Below the pieces are notes generated by a model that was not told where the DNA came from, did not search any database, and was given only the letters and a program-made list of their open reading frames with translations. DNA of 64,000 nt from Pseudobutyrivibrio sp. ACV-2 (lineage in GTDB: Bacteria > Bacillota > Clostridia > Lachnospirales > Lachnospiraceae). Both the position numbers and the translations under genes were made by a program. The DNA lies in contig NZ_FNQZ01000009.1 of NCBI RefSeq assembly GCF_900107545.1, positions 62,001 to 126,000 on the forward strand. The letters are read 5' to 3'. Every line of letters starts with the position of its first letter. The first letter of the stretch is position 1. Shown here in pieces: positions 34,334-42,304 of the stretch.

Positions 34334-35187
34334 TCCCCGTCCTGTGGTAATTTTCCAGATTCCTTTGCCAATTTCTTTTCCTCGGACTTAACCCTTCTTT
34401 CCAACTTTTTAATATCTTCCGAAGGCGGCAGTTCTTCCGGTTTAATTCCTCTTGTGCCAAGCATTTCACGTACAGATAAATTATTCTGTACATGCTCAGT
34501 CGTAATTGCACCTTCCCCCTGTAAATCTTTTTCTTCAACATTGTAATTTGTCATTTCAGTTGCAAGATTCTTAGCCGCAATTGTCAGCGTTGGTAAAAAA
34601 TCAGCTAAAGGCCTTTTATCACTAACTCCTAATTTTTTCTTCATATCCTGTGTCGATTTTCCACCAAATAAAGCCTGGTCGCCTCTTGATCTAATGCGAC
34701 CAAAACCAGCATCATCTACACCGCGCTCATAGATATTTTGTGATAATCTTTTCTCCGATTCACGAAGTTTTCCTCTTGCCTCAGTCCTTTCAATATACGC
34801 AATTCTTTCTTCAAGCAGTTCCTGTTTTCTTGTCTGAACCGCAAAATAACTTTGTGCAAAGGCAATCTCCTCTTTTCTCGGATCGCCATTCTGAGCAATA
34901 AGATAACATGCATATCTGGTAAGCATCATATCTTCTTTTTCTCTCATGGCTCCACTACCTATCTCAACCATTTTGCCGGCGCCGGCAAAATGGTCAGACA
35001 CCTCTATTTCTGCACTTTCACAAGATTCCTTCGCTCTTTCAATAGCTTCCTTAAAACGTCTCCATGTTGCATACCCCAAACACTCCATCAATTCCCTTGC
35101 ATACCAAAATTCAACGCTTCCGTCTTCTGTTATATGCATAATATCATCAAAGGTCTTTTTCATAGTCATAATAGTTTTTTTATCCAT
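34330..35187 (-). CDS. dinD: DinD-like DNA-damage-inducible protein / antirepressor-like
   Basis: 285 residues, apparently full length. The N-terminal Bro-N-like part (SVEFWYARELMECLGYATWR and FKEAIERAKESCE) is followed by the DinD core LTRYACYLIAQNGDPRKEEI, then AFAQSYFAVQTRKQE and LFGGKSTQDMKKKLGVS. In E. coli DinD is SOS-induced and inhibits RecA filament processes; relatives often sit on mobile DNA. Residues 65-74 (DHFAGAGKMV) are encoded by a 28-bp perfect palindrome. AAGGGGTG precedes the ATG. No LexA-type box is seen upstream, but another 28-bp near-palindrome lies at 35228-35255. Confidence 0.85.
   Translation of the reverse strand: MDKKTIMTMKKTFDDIMHITEDGSVEFWYARELMECLGYATWRRFKEAIERAKESCESAEIEVSDHFAGAGKMVEIGSGAMREKEDMMLTRYACYLIAQNGDPRKEEIAFAQSYFAVQTRKQELLEERIAYIERTEARGKLRESEKRLSQNIYERGVDDAGFGRIRSRGDQALFGGKSTQDMKKKLGVSDKRPLADFLPTLTIAAKNLATEMTNYNVEEKDLQGEGAITTEHVQNNLSVREMLGTRGIKPEELPPSEDIKKLERRVKSEEKKLAKESGKLPQDGE
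34967..34994. repeat. 28-bp perfect palindrome inside dinD
   Basis: ACCATTTTGCCGGC followed by its exact reverse complement. It spans codons 65-74 of dinD. GC-rich centre in an AT-rich gene. See the palindromes at 38090 (rhuM) and 41722 (ORF6N). Confidence 0.97.
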
Positions 35188-35227
35188 TGTTTATACACCC
35201 CTTTTCAAAATCACAAAATTAGCGCCC

Positions 35228-35255
35228 TTAAAGTAGTCGAATTCGACCACTTTAA
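35228..35255. repeat. 28-bp near-palindrome upstream of dinD
   Basis: TTAAAGTAGTCGAA followed by TTCGACCACTTTAA; all positions pair except one (A/C). It lies 41 bp before the dinD start codon and is a candidate operator. Confidence 0.8.
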
Positions 35256-35372
35256 TCTTCTTTCTTCTCTTGTCTCATCTGCTCCATCCGCACATAATAT
35301 ACCAGCAGCCGCAGCAAGTATTTAGTAACACGCTTTTTGCCATGCTCCCAGTCACTTACTGTCATATATGGA
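35252..35372 (-). pseudogene. Fragment of a small mobile-element DNA-binding protein
   Basis: About 40 residues: IPYMTVSDWEHGKKRVTKYL, then LRLLVYYVRMEQMRQEKKED and stop. The DWEHG...YLLRLL pattern resembles the C-terminal part of XRE/DUF-type regulators found on integrative elements. The N-terminus is missing and the sequence is joined directly to a methyltransferase remnant. Confidence 0.45.
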
Positions 35373-35779
35373 ATTTCAAAGTACTCACAATTACGCGGCC
35401 GACTCTGTTGTGCTTTGCAATGGACAAAACACCCTTCTTCTTTAGAACTCTCGTCAAAGCCTTTACCGCAGTTTCTTTATCATCAATGTATTCCAACACA
35501 TTGTGACATATAATAATATCAAAAGTCTCGTCCTCAAACATAGACAAAGCATTAACATCTCCGACAATCTGATTGTATTCATTATCTTTCCAAGCATTAG
35601 AAAGCATTTTCTCAGATGGTTCTATGGCAGTGACATCATTTTTCTCAGCAAAGTGATTTGAAGTAATTCCTTCGCCACTACCAAAATCAAGAATCTTTTT
35701 TCCTTCTATGTTACCCAGCTGTTTCCATACTATTTTTTAACAATCTCTCCCATGCAGGAAACTCTGTAATATCGTGCAT
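35362..35779 (-). pseudogene. Class I SAM-dependent methyltransferase remnant
   Basis: MHDITEFPAWERLLKN starts at 35779; after a frameshift with a stop the frame continues WKQLGNIEGKKILDFGSGEG, then NDVTAIEPSEKMLSNAW, FDIIICHNVLEYIDD and LTRVLKKKGVLSIAKHN. These are motifs I to IV of a SmtA-like small-molecule methyltransferase. The C-terminal third is missing, ending in unrelated sequence near 35362. It is not a DNA methyltransferase. Function lost. Confidence 0.7.
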
Positions 35780-35799
35780 ATTTGTCAGTCTCCAATTTC

Positions 35800-36135
35800 T
35801 TATATCATCTTAAACGCTTTCAGTGCTTCCACAATAGCATCTTCCTTTTCCTTCGGACACTGTGGCTGTCTAGCATCCTCAGACTTAGGCAGATTAAAAT
35901 TTTCTGCCAATTTCAATCCGCATTTTCTCTTAACCTGAGCTATATAAAGACTCGAAACCTTCATCCCATCATTATGCTCTGCAACATACTTCTTTATCTT
36001 TTCGTAGGTTGCCTTTGTCTCAGCAGAAGCCCCTTCCAGTTCAGCTACATCCACATCTACATGAATATAATCATCCGGCTTCTGGCGAAGTTGGGAAAGA
36101 AGTACAACCGTCTCGACTGTTGTTTACTTGAGCAA
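35800..36135 (-). pseudogene. C-terminal remnant of a second RlmD-type rRNA methyltransferase
   Basis: VETVVLLSQLRQKPDDYIHV leads into an 84-residue tail with ATYEKIKKYVAEHNDGMKVS, SLYIAQVKRKCGL and NFNLPKSEDARQPQCPKEKE. VETVVLLSQL is the C-terminal end of the catalytic domain of RlmD (23S rRNA U1939 methyltransferase), and the tail is the extension seen on many Lachnospiraceae RlmD proteins. The catalytic domain is missing. The intact rlmD at 43.6 kb ends without this tail. Confidence 0.65.
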
Positions 36136-36179
36136 CCGAGTTTCATAATATCTACCGCTATATGCGAGACTTAAATATA

Positions 36180-36935
36180 TTACTTCTTTTGGATTACCGT
36201 ATTTATACCGATTGGCTTAAATCCGACGCTGAGAGCCGTTTTCTGTGAACCTGTATTCGTTTCAGCATGAGCCCATACAGGTCTTCTGCCCTGCCGCATG
36301 ATTTCCTCACACATCTTGTATGCCAGATAGGATGCCAGACCATGGTGTCTGTGCGTTTCAGCTGTCTCAACACCAATATCCACTTCCTCCGGACCGACCG
36401 CACTTGAAAACGCCACGGCTGCAAAACTGCCATCTTCCTTACTTCTGGCCATAAATCCAAATCCGTTCCGCAAAAATACATCTCTATCTTTCCATGAAAA
36501 AGATGGCGTAATCCTTCCCTGAATGACACCTATATTGACTGCAGTTATGCGTTCAATAACAAAGCCGGCATCAAGTTCCGGTTGTTTTTCAATGATTCCG
36601 CCATGCGTGTATTCAATCCTTTTATCAACTCGGAGCAAGTCTCTGCCTGAATAATAGTCCGAAACAGACTTCAAATCTGTAATGAGTAAAAATCTTCGCT
36701 CCGTATCAGACACCAAAAAACTTCGATATACTTCTTCAAGAACATCTGTGCTCACATCCCCGGAGATATACGCAAAGCCGCAATAATGCCAAAACAATAC
36801 ACAGCCTTTGCCATCAACATAAATATCTCCATCCTGAGTCCCGGTCGCAATTGATAAAGGATAAACCCGGTTAGCCGGGCATTCGTTAGCACATTTAATA
36901 TATTCTTTGTATCTGTTTCTATCAACTTTATTCAA
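36180..36935 (-). CDS. GNAT-family N-acetyltransferase
   Basis: 251 residues. The C-terminal half contains the acetyl-CoA fold: AAVAFSSAVGPEEVDIGVET, then RHHGLASYLAYKMCEEIM (motif A, HHGLAS) and TNTGSQKTALSVGF (motif B). The N-terminal half (1-110) is less typical and may hold the substrate site; the family looks like GNAT_acetyltr-type proteins of Clostridia. Start is TTG with AGAGGTG 7 bp upstream. It is a complete gene surrounded by broken ones and reads slightly more GC-rich than its neighbours, which suggests cargo. Confidence 0.8.
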   Translation of the reverse strand: MNKVDRNRYKEYIKCANECPANRVYPLSIATGTQDGDIYVDGKGCVLFWHYCGFAYISGDVSTDVLEEVYRSFLVSDTERRFLLITDLKSVSDYYSGRDLLRVDKRIEYTHGGIIEKQPELDAGFVIERITAVNIGVIQGRITPSFSWKDRDVFLRNGFGFMARSKEDGSFAAVAFSSAVGPEEVDIGVETAETHRHHGLASYLAYKMCEEIMRQGRRPVWAHAETNTGSQKTALSVGFKPIGINTVIQKK

Positions 36936-37084
36936 CGAAATACACCTCTATATAATCTCGCTCATTTATTAACCTTCTCGAATCGCACGCGAATAAGAAA
37001 ACATAAGACAAGTCACGCGTTATTTTCAAATATCGGATTGACATTTTTCCTTTATCACCATAAACCGGAAGTGCGAATCTTGAG

Positions 37085-37294
37085 TCATATCTTCATATTG
37101 TTGAAAGCTACACGCCCTTCTATTGATTTACCGGACTTGCCGGCATCTTCATATTCTCGGGCGATTTCATAATCATTAAATTCGCAGAAAGCTTTCATTC
37201 TTGATTTCTGTGCATCCAAAGAATAGTCATCTATCTGCATAGATGTGGAAACACGGGTATATAAATAGACCTTAATCTTTTTATTCTTTTCCAT
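37085..37294 (-). pseudogene. Large serine recombinase, N-terminal fragment
   Basis: About 69 residues: VYLYTRVSTSMQIDDYSLDA, then RMKAFCEFNDYEIAREYED and GKSGKSIEGRVAF. This is the start of the resolvase catalytic domain with the nucleophile Ser in RVSTS and Arg beside it. The frame ends at NNMKI where the full protein would continue. AGGTGA is 6 bp before the ATG at 37294. It overlaps the end of rhuM by 14 nt. It cannot be catalytically active alone. Confidence 0.8.
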
Positions 37295-38312
37295 TTGATT
37301 CACCTATCATTTTTTTAACTGCTTTGTCAAAATCTGACTCAATAGGTTGGGTCTTATTAAACGTATCATATTCTTTATAAGCTTTATCTATCGCCTGCTT
37401 GTGGGTTATTCTTCCATTGTCCTTCAATATTTTGTACTGTCTAAACTCAAGAAACGCATTAACGCTTTTTTCAAATTCTTCCATGGTAAATACATTCTCT
37501 CGTTCAATAAGATCCTCAATATAATCAAAGTAACCTGTAACTGCACGCTCTAATTGTCGAATCTGTTTCTCTTCCAAATAGTTTTTTGCGACAGATACAT
37601 CAGATTTTAAAATTCGTCCATCCGGTGCATTTTTCCATGTAGTGAGTCCCATATGTTCTTTATTATGGTCTGCTGATTTGTACACAATCTCAGCCGCTGT
37701 ATTATTAGTAATTGCGTAATGAAACTTGTTTTGTATAGTGGCATAGAAATGATATGCCACTTCTGAATCTTTAGTATAGTCAATGCTGCATTCCGCAAAG
37801 ATGTCAGTAATCTGTTGCCATATACGCCTTTCGCTAGCACGGATAGAACGAACTCGTTCCAACAATTCGTGAAAATAATCTTTTCCAAAAGCAGTTTTTC
37901 CTTGTTTCAATCTATCATCATCAAGAACAAATCCTTTGGTCATATATTCCTTTAAGACTTTTGTAGCCCAGATACGAAAATGGGTTGCTTTAATTGAATT
38001 CACTCTGTATCCAACGGAGATAATAGCGTCCAAATTATAATACATGCTATCATTTTCTTGAGTTTTACCTTCTATAGCACCATGAGGATTGGTTGTTGCA
38101 AATTTTGCAACAACCACTTCCTTTTTCAATTCACCACTCTTAAATATTTTATTTAAATGTCTGCTTATACCTGATTTATCAATCCCAAAAAGTTTTGCCA
38201 TGGATTTTTGTGTAATCCAAAGGCTCTCATCTACAATATAAGCATCTACAGAAACATCCCCTTCAGCAGAATGATAAAGAACCATTTCCATCTGTTTATC
38301 AAAACTATCCAT
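37281..38312 (-). CDS. rhuM: RhuM-family protein (Bro-N/antirepressor-like)
   Basis: 343 residues, full length. Family landmarks: LWITQKSMAKLFGIDKSGIS, then RHLNKIFKSGELKKE (helix-turn-helix-like N-terminus), YYNLDAIISVGYRVNS, FRIWATKVLKEYMTKGFVLD and FHELLERVRSIRASERRIWQ. RhuM was named on a Salmonella pathogenicity island; the molecular function is not known to me, though the N-terminal part is DNA-binding in type. Residues 66-75 (VVVAKFATTN) are encoded by a 27-bp palindrome. GGAGG precedes the ATG. Frequently carried on mobile elements near toxin-antitoxin or restriction genes, as here. Confidence 0.9.
   Translation of the reverse strand: MDSFDKQMEMVLYHSAEGDVSVDAYIVDESLWITQKSMAKLFGIDKSGISRHLNKIFKSGELKKEVVVAKFATTNPHGAIEGKTQENDSMYYNLDAIISVGYRVNSIKATHFRIWATKVLKEYMTKGFVLDDDRLKQGKTAFGKDYFHELLERVRSIRASERRIWQQITDIFAECSIDYTKDSEVAYHFYATIQNKFHYAITNNTAAEIVYKSADHNKEHMGLTTWKNAPDGRILKSDVSVAKNYLEEKQIRQLERAVTGYFDYIEDLIERENVFTMEEFEKSVNAFLEFRQYKILKDNGRITHKQAIDKAYKEYDTFNKTQPIESDFDKAVKKMIGESNGKE
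38090..38116. repeat. 27-bp perfect palindrome inside rhuM
   Basis: TGGTTGTTGCAAA, one central T, then the exact reverse complement. It covers codons 66-75. Confidence 0.97.
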
Positions 38313-38369
38313 AAAACTATTCCTCCGTTTTTTACAATTTTTAAGTCTAAATATATTGGCCCTTTGAGA

Positions 38370-38732
38370 CTACATATCTTCAAGACTTTCTATCTTCTTC
38401 AGTGCTTCCATATAAGCCATAAGACGCTTCTGCTGTTCTTCCTTGAGATTATGATAATCTTCAATCATATGAACATCCCCGGGAGTAAATTTGTTTTCAG
38501 GACTTGCTACAGCAATTTCCTCTTCATCCTCAATTCCTTTACCAGTAAGAAGTTGCTCAGGAGTAATTTGCAAAACATTACAGATGTCCATTATCTTTTC
38601 TACAGTAGGATTAGTCTTTCTCTTTTTCCATTCGCTTATGGTACTGGTTGAAATACCTACCTGCTTTGCAAACTCCGCCTGAGTCATATTGCGTTCTTTC
38701 AAAACCTTTATAATTCTTTCACTGATAATCAT
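38370..38732 (-). CDS. XRE-family transcriptional regulator
   Basis: 120 residues. N-terminal Cro/CI helix-turn-helix: RIIKVLKERNMTQAEFAKQV, then GISTSTISEWKKRKTNPT, followed by IMDICNVLQITPEQLLTGKG. The C-terminal helix (LKEEQQKRLMAYMEALKKI) probably mediates dimerisation. A truncated relative lies at 42053. CGAGGT precedes the ATG. The perfect inverted repeat ATTCAT-ATAG-ATGAAT 35 bp upstream is a likely auto-operator. Confidence 0.92.
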   Translation of the reverse strand: MIISERIIKVLKERNMTQAEFAKQVGISTSTISEWKKRKTNPTVEKIMDICNVLQITPEQLLTGKGIEDEEEIAVASPENKFTPGDVHMIEDYHNLKEEQQKRLMAYMEALKKIESLEDM

Positions 38733-38766
38733 GAGTGATACCTCGCTTGCTGTTCACTTATATAAC

Positions 38767-38782
38767 ATTCATATAGATGAAT
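38767..38782. promoter_or_regulatory. Putative operator of the XRE regulator
   Basis: ATTCAT, ATAG, ATGAAT: a perfect 6-bp inverted repeat upstream of the regulator gene, the size expected for a Cro/CI dimer. Confidence 0.5.
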
Positions 38783-38817
38783 TCATTTTATCACACCTCA
38801 TGCTATCCATCAATGTT

Positions 38818-39012
38818 CTACTTCGTTTCCCTATTACGGAACTTCATATACGCCTTATAAGATTCATATATATATCTTCTTTGAAGATAGACATCAGGAT
38901 CCGGTAATAAATCAAAATCAATTTCATAAGCGTATTTTGCTATTATATTTTCGATAAAGTTTGCATGAGAACTCCTTTCATCTTTGTCTTTTACTATCAC
39001 TTTATTCTTCAC
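38818..39012 (-). CDS. Small hydrophilic protein of unknown function
   Basis: About 64 residues from a GTG at 39012 preceded by GGAAGGGG (MKNKVIVKDKDERSSHANFI, then ENIIAKYAYEIDFDLLPDPD and VYLQRRYIYESYKAYMKF). An in-frame ATG at 39069 has no ribosome site. It is charged, probably helical and cytoplasmic. No family recognised. It lies downstream of the DUF262 gene and could be its partner or a regulator; this rests on position only. Confidence 0.5.
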   Translation of the reverse strand: MKNKVIVKDKDERSSHANFIENIIAKYAYEIDFDLLPDPDVYLQRRYIYESYKAYMKFRNRETK

Positions 39013-39144
39013 AGCTATCCCCTTCCTTAAATGACATTTTAGGTCTTTCACAAATTGCAAGCAGTGCAAAGGGCCTGACCCTCAAGTCAGACCCTCAAAA
39101 TGCTTGGCAAACCCTCAAAAAGTTTGATTATCCTGATGTTTATG

Positions 39145-40863
39145 TCAAACCAAAATGGTTTTTAGCTGCATACTCATCAATTCCTGTCTCTTCTGCATAA
39201 ACTCTTCAAAGTTGAACAGATCATACGATATTCCATCAGGCAGATATTTCACATTATCCTTGTTTTCTGGTTCTTTAAGCCATTCCACCAGTGGCGTAGC
39301 ATTCTTTGACTCATTTTCCCTTCCTTCAAGCAACTGAAGATTAGCAAGTGTATTCCTCCGCCTTCTCCAATCTTCCTTTGTATCATCATCTATCACACTT
39401 CCATTTGGAAGAACTAGATTTTTAATCTTTTCCTCTTCAAATCCTGTATACGGATGCATATGATCTTGATGGAAGCCCTTCTGACTATACTTAAGATTCG
39501 GATACAGAAGGGACAGAAGCATGAATGTATAAGCACCTATTTCGTAGCTATCAAACATTGCATCCACTTCCTCCGGCGTGTACTTCAATGTTCTATCTCC
39601 AGTAAATCTCACACCCTTAAGATTGTTCATAGAGAACGTATCTGCCGGAGCTTTCTTTAATGCCTCTCTTATGCCTGTAAGCGCAGAATTAGATGCCGTA
39701 CCAAATATCTGCTTAACCTGAGCAATAACAATGTATTTCCTTAATTCTGCTTTGCTTTCGGCATCATAGTTGCCACCCTTATAGCGATAGTAAACCATAG
39801 GTGAAACCGCAACATATGAAATGATATTCTCAGAATTGAATCCAAATTCATTCAAAAGGTTAACAGTATCCTTTATAGCCTTTTTTATACTATCCCAGTT
39901 ATCTCTAATTTGTAGTACGCTTTCTTTCTTAAATGTCTCCACCTTTAATGTAACTGACATATCAAGTAAATAAAGACAAGTTCTCATAATGAAATCATTT
40001 GTAAACTTATAGCCCTCACCCGTCTTATTTATTTCAGCAAGTAACTTATCTATCTCGTCCCTCGCTTTATCCCAGTGAGATACAATCGTTGAAAACAAAA
40101 GATCACTCTTAGATAAAACAGTTCCGCCAGAGTTAACTCTTACAAATATGTCCAGGACGCTGTCGATAGAATCTTTTTCCACTTCAAAATAATTGATTAT
40201 CTGGTCACCCACCAGCCTTGTATGGAGCAATGAGATATTCTTACTAGCAATTTTATCTGTCGCCCACCCATTAGGAAGAATTATCTCCGTAACCAAATCC
40301 TCCGCTGAATACTTCAAAATATCCTTAACTAAGAACCAAAGTTTCCCATCTTTATGATTTTCAGCATCCTCTTTGGTCAAAAACTTAAACTCATATGAAA
40401 TATCGTCGTCATCAGTTCTTTCGCTATGCAAATCAAAATATAATTCCTTTTTAGGAAAAGCATCGTCATTCTTCCATCTCTTGTTAGGGAGCTTTCTGCT
40501 CATACTTCCCTGTAAAGCGATATACAAGGACGTCAAACGCTGTTGCCCATCCAGGACGGCCCATATCGTTTCATCTGGACTTCCTATTGGAAATGGTTGA
40601 GGGGCTGAAGGATTCTTGTACATATCCCGGTCATGATAATCTTTTATGAACTCATACATAGAGTATTCTTTTTGATTGATTACCGTCTTCTTAACCTTCC
40701 AAAACAGAAAAGTCCCTATAGGATACCCAAGCATAATAGAGTCCATAAGTCGGACAATCTGATCATCTCCCCAGACATATTTTCTCTGTATCGCAGGTAG
40801 ATATATTTTTCTTGAGTTGATATCCTCTATTACATCTCTGATACTTTTCTTTTCATAAGCCAT
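39145..40863 (-). CDS. DUF262/DUF1524 protein, GmrSD-like restriction candidate
   Basis: 572 residues. The N-terminal DUF262 (GmrS-like, ParB-fold NTPase) shows IYLPAIQRKYVWGDDQIVRL, PIGTFLFWKV and the hallmark WAVLDGQQRLTSLY. The C-terminal domain contains HQDHMHPYTGF and RRRNTLANLQLLEGRENESK, an HNH-type DUF1524 (GmrD-like) nuclease with His, Asn and the terminal RN...N pattern. Single-chain GmrSD proteins are type IV restriction enzymes cutting modified (for example glucosylated hydroxymethyl) phage DNA. No partner methylase is present, as expected for type IV. GGGAGGAG precedes the ATG. A defence role is well supported by family, unproven here. Confidence 0.85.
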   Translation of the reverse strand: MAYEKKSIRDVIEDINSRKIYLPAIQRKYVWGDDQIVRLMDSIMLGYPIGTFLFWKVKKTVINQKEYSMYEFIKDYHDRDMYKNPSAPQPFPIGSPDETIWAVLDGQQRLTSLYIALQGSMSRKLPNKRWKNDDAFPKKELYFDLHSERTDDDDISYEFKFLTKEDAENHKDGKLWFLVKDILKYSAEDLVTEIILPNGWATDKIASKNISLLHTRLVGDQIINYFEVEKDSIDSVLDIFVRVNSGGTVLSKSDLLFSTIVSHWDKARDEIDKLLAEINKTGEGYKFTNDFIMRTCLYLLDMSVTLKVETFKKESVLQIRDNWDSIKKAIKDTVNLLNEFGFNSENIISYVAVSPMVYYRYKGGNYDAESKAELRKYIVIAQVKQIFGTASNSALTGIREALKKAPADTFSMNNLKGVRFTGDRTLKYTPEEVDAMFDSYEIGAYTFMLLSLLYPNLKYSQKGFHQDHMHPYTGFEEEKIKNLVLPNGSVIDDDTKEDWRRRRNTLANLQLLEGRENESKNATPLVEWLKEPENKDNVKYLPDGISYDLFNFEEFMQKRQELMSMQLKTILV

Positions 40864-40934
40864 GATAGTTCTCCTCCCTGTGTATCTTCAATTATATTTC
40901 CTTTGCCCCTTAATGGGATTATACCCCAACATAC

Positions 40935-40977
40935 CAAAAGGCCTCCACCGGCGTGTAAAATATGCCCGTAGAAGCCT
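40935..40977 (-). terminator. Terminator after the recombinase tail remnant
   Basis: Leftward AGGCTTCTACGGGC and GCCGGTGGAGGCCT pair at 13 of 14 positions including G-U pairs, then TTTTGG. Confidence 0.65.
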
Positions 40978-41034
40978 CTTAATATCCTTTACGCCTTATT
41001 TATGTGTTTAACTTTATAACTAACTCGGAATCTC

Positions 41035-41705
41035 TTATTCCTGCCCCTTCTCCGCATCCTTAATCTTGTAGTAATCCTCTACATCCAAGCCAAGATCCAC
41101 ATGAGATTTCGACCTTGTAACTGTTTTACCCATGAGAACCACAGTTTCAGCTTGACTTCCATTGTCCAAGAAAATCTTCATCTCTTTTTTGATGATAAGA
41201 AGCTTGAATTCTATCGACTTTAGCCATTGTCCATTAAGCTGCTTTTCAGGATAGATTTCTACTTTCGAAACAAGTTGCTCGATGATTGTCCTGCGTTCTT
41301 CTTCATTCAGCTTATCTATAAGTTTATCAAAATAGATAAGTGATTTGTATACATTATCCGCAGATGTTTTTCTCTCTGCAATTGAATGGCGCTTCTTTCT
41401 AGCTTCATTCAGTGCAGCTTCTAACTCATCAAGAGAATCATAAATATCGTATAAACGTTTTTGCAAATCCTCTTTTTTACGAGAATAATGCTTATCTGAT
41501 ACATCTAATGAATTCATATCCGACAATATATCACTTTTGATATTATCGAAATGCTGTTGCCTACCCTCAAGTGCTGTAATCTCTTCATCAATAGCTGAAA
41601 CATCTACTTTAGATTTAATCAATCCCCTCATTTGTGCCGCATATTCCGGTCTACTTACAAGGCTTGAAATAACCTCTAATACTGCGCTATCAAGCTTTTT
41701 CCTCT
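41035..41705 (-). pseudogene. Large serine recombinase, C-terminal coiled-coil fragment
   Basis: From about 41705 the frame reads LDSAVLEVISSLVSRPEYAA, then MRGLIKSKVDVSAIDEEITA, a long coiled coil (KKEDLQKRLYDIYDSLDELE) and IYFDKLIDKLNEEERRTIIE, IEYPEK-like KVEIYPEKQLNGQWLKSIEF. This is the tail of a Tn4451/TnpX-like recombinase after the zinc ribbon. The catalytic domain is absent; upstream it is fused to ORF6N sequence. An ATG at 41631 exists but there is no evidence of a separate functional protein. Confidence 0.7.
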
Positions 41706-41999
41706 TCCTTTTTCATCATCGTTCAAGGTGAAATTTTTGCACCTTGAAAGTTCTTCCACTTCCTCATCAGTAAGTTCAAACATAAAATCTTCGCCCAAAA
41801 ATTTTTTAATATTGTTCTTCACTTGTCTATTGAGTTTTTTTGTTTCATAGCCATATATTTAAGCCAAATCAAAATCAAGCATTACTTTTTGATTTCTTAT
41901 AATATAGGTTCTCTCCCTGATTACTTCTTCAGAAATAACAAGGATATCCTTATCGATTTCTTCAACTGTATCCACTTCATTCTTTTTAGTTTTTGCCAT
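41700..41999 (-). pseudogene. ORF6N-domain antirepressor remnant
   Basis: From ATG 41999 (GGAAAG upstream): RTYIIRNQKVMLDFDLA, TAA stop, IYGYETKKLNRQVKNNIKKF, then LGEDFMFELTDEEVEELSRC and KNFTLNDDEKGRG. These are the ORF6N motifs (VMLDxDLAxLYGVETKxLNxxVKRN, FPxDFMFxLT). It has one in-frame stop and is cut off after GRG, where recombinase tail sequence begins. Codons 84-92 are covered by a 27-bp degenerate palindrome, and a similar palindrome precedes the start codon. Confidence 0.8.
41722..41748. repeat. 27-bp degenerate palindrome inside the ORF6N remnant
   Basis: TTCAAGGTG and CACCTTGAA flank AAATTTTTG; 11 of 13 position pairs match around a single central base. Same size and symmetry type as the palindrome in rhuM. 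Confidence 0.9.
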
Positions 42000-42014
42000 A
42001 TTTCTTTCCAACAT

Positions 42015-42039
42015 TTGAGGTCGAAAATTTCTACCTCAA
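42015..42039. repeat. 25-bp palindrome upstream of the ORF6N remnant
   Basis: TTGAGGTCGAAA, central A, TTTCTACCTCAA; one mismatched pair. It ends 15 bp before the ATG. The pattern AGGT-N-AAAATTT-N-ACCT is shared with the internal palindrome at 41722, as expected of an operator bound by the same protein. Confidence 0.85.
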
Positions 42040-42052
42040 GTTCCTTTCATTT

Positions 42053-42300
42053 CTAAATATCCTCTAATTGCTTTAGAGTCTTCAGATAAGCCATTAGCCT
42101 TTTTGCTTGTTCTTTCTTAAGGCTATGAATCTCTAATAACAACTCCTCATCCTTCTGTTTTGCTACATAATCGATTGGTGAATCCACAAAATCTTCATCA
42201 ATATCCTTTCCAGTAAGAAGCTGTTCAGGTGATACATCCAATACTCTACATATATCCATAATTTTATCAGCGGATGGTGTATGGCTCTTACGCTTCCCAC
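42053..42300 (-). pseudogene. XRE regulator remnant (C-terminal part)
   Basis: KRKSHTPSADKIMDICRVLD, then VSPEQLLTGKDIDED and HSLKKEQAKRLMAYLKTLKQ match the second half of the intact XRE regulator at 38370 (IMDICNVLQITPEQLLTGKG and the same C-terminal helix). The helix-turn-helix itself is missing: the sequence upstream of KRKS is replaced by a tRNA T-arm-like piece and an inverted repeat. The frame remains open through that junk but is not meaningful. Confidence 0.75.
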
Positions 42301-42304
42301 TATC

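Noticed and set aside
35228-35255. LexA box for SOS control of dinD
   Set aside because: The palindrome is longer and does not match the Firmicute consensus CGAAC-N4-GTTCG; kept as an undefined operator candidate.
35362-35779. DNA methyltransferase of a restriction-modification system with the DUF262 gene
   Set aside because: Motifs fit a small-molecule methyltransferase (LDFGSGEG), the gene is broken, and no target-recognition domain is seen.
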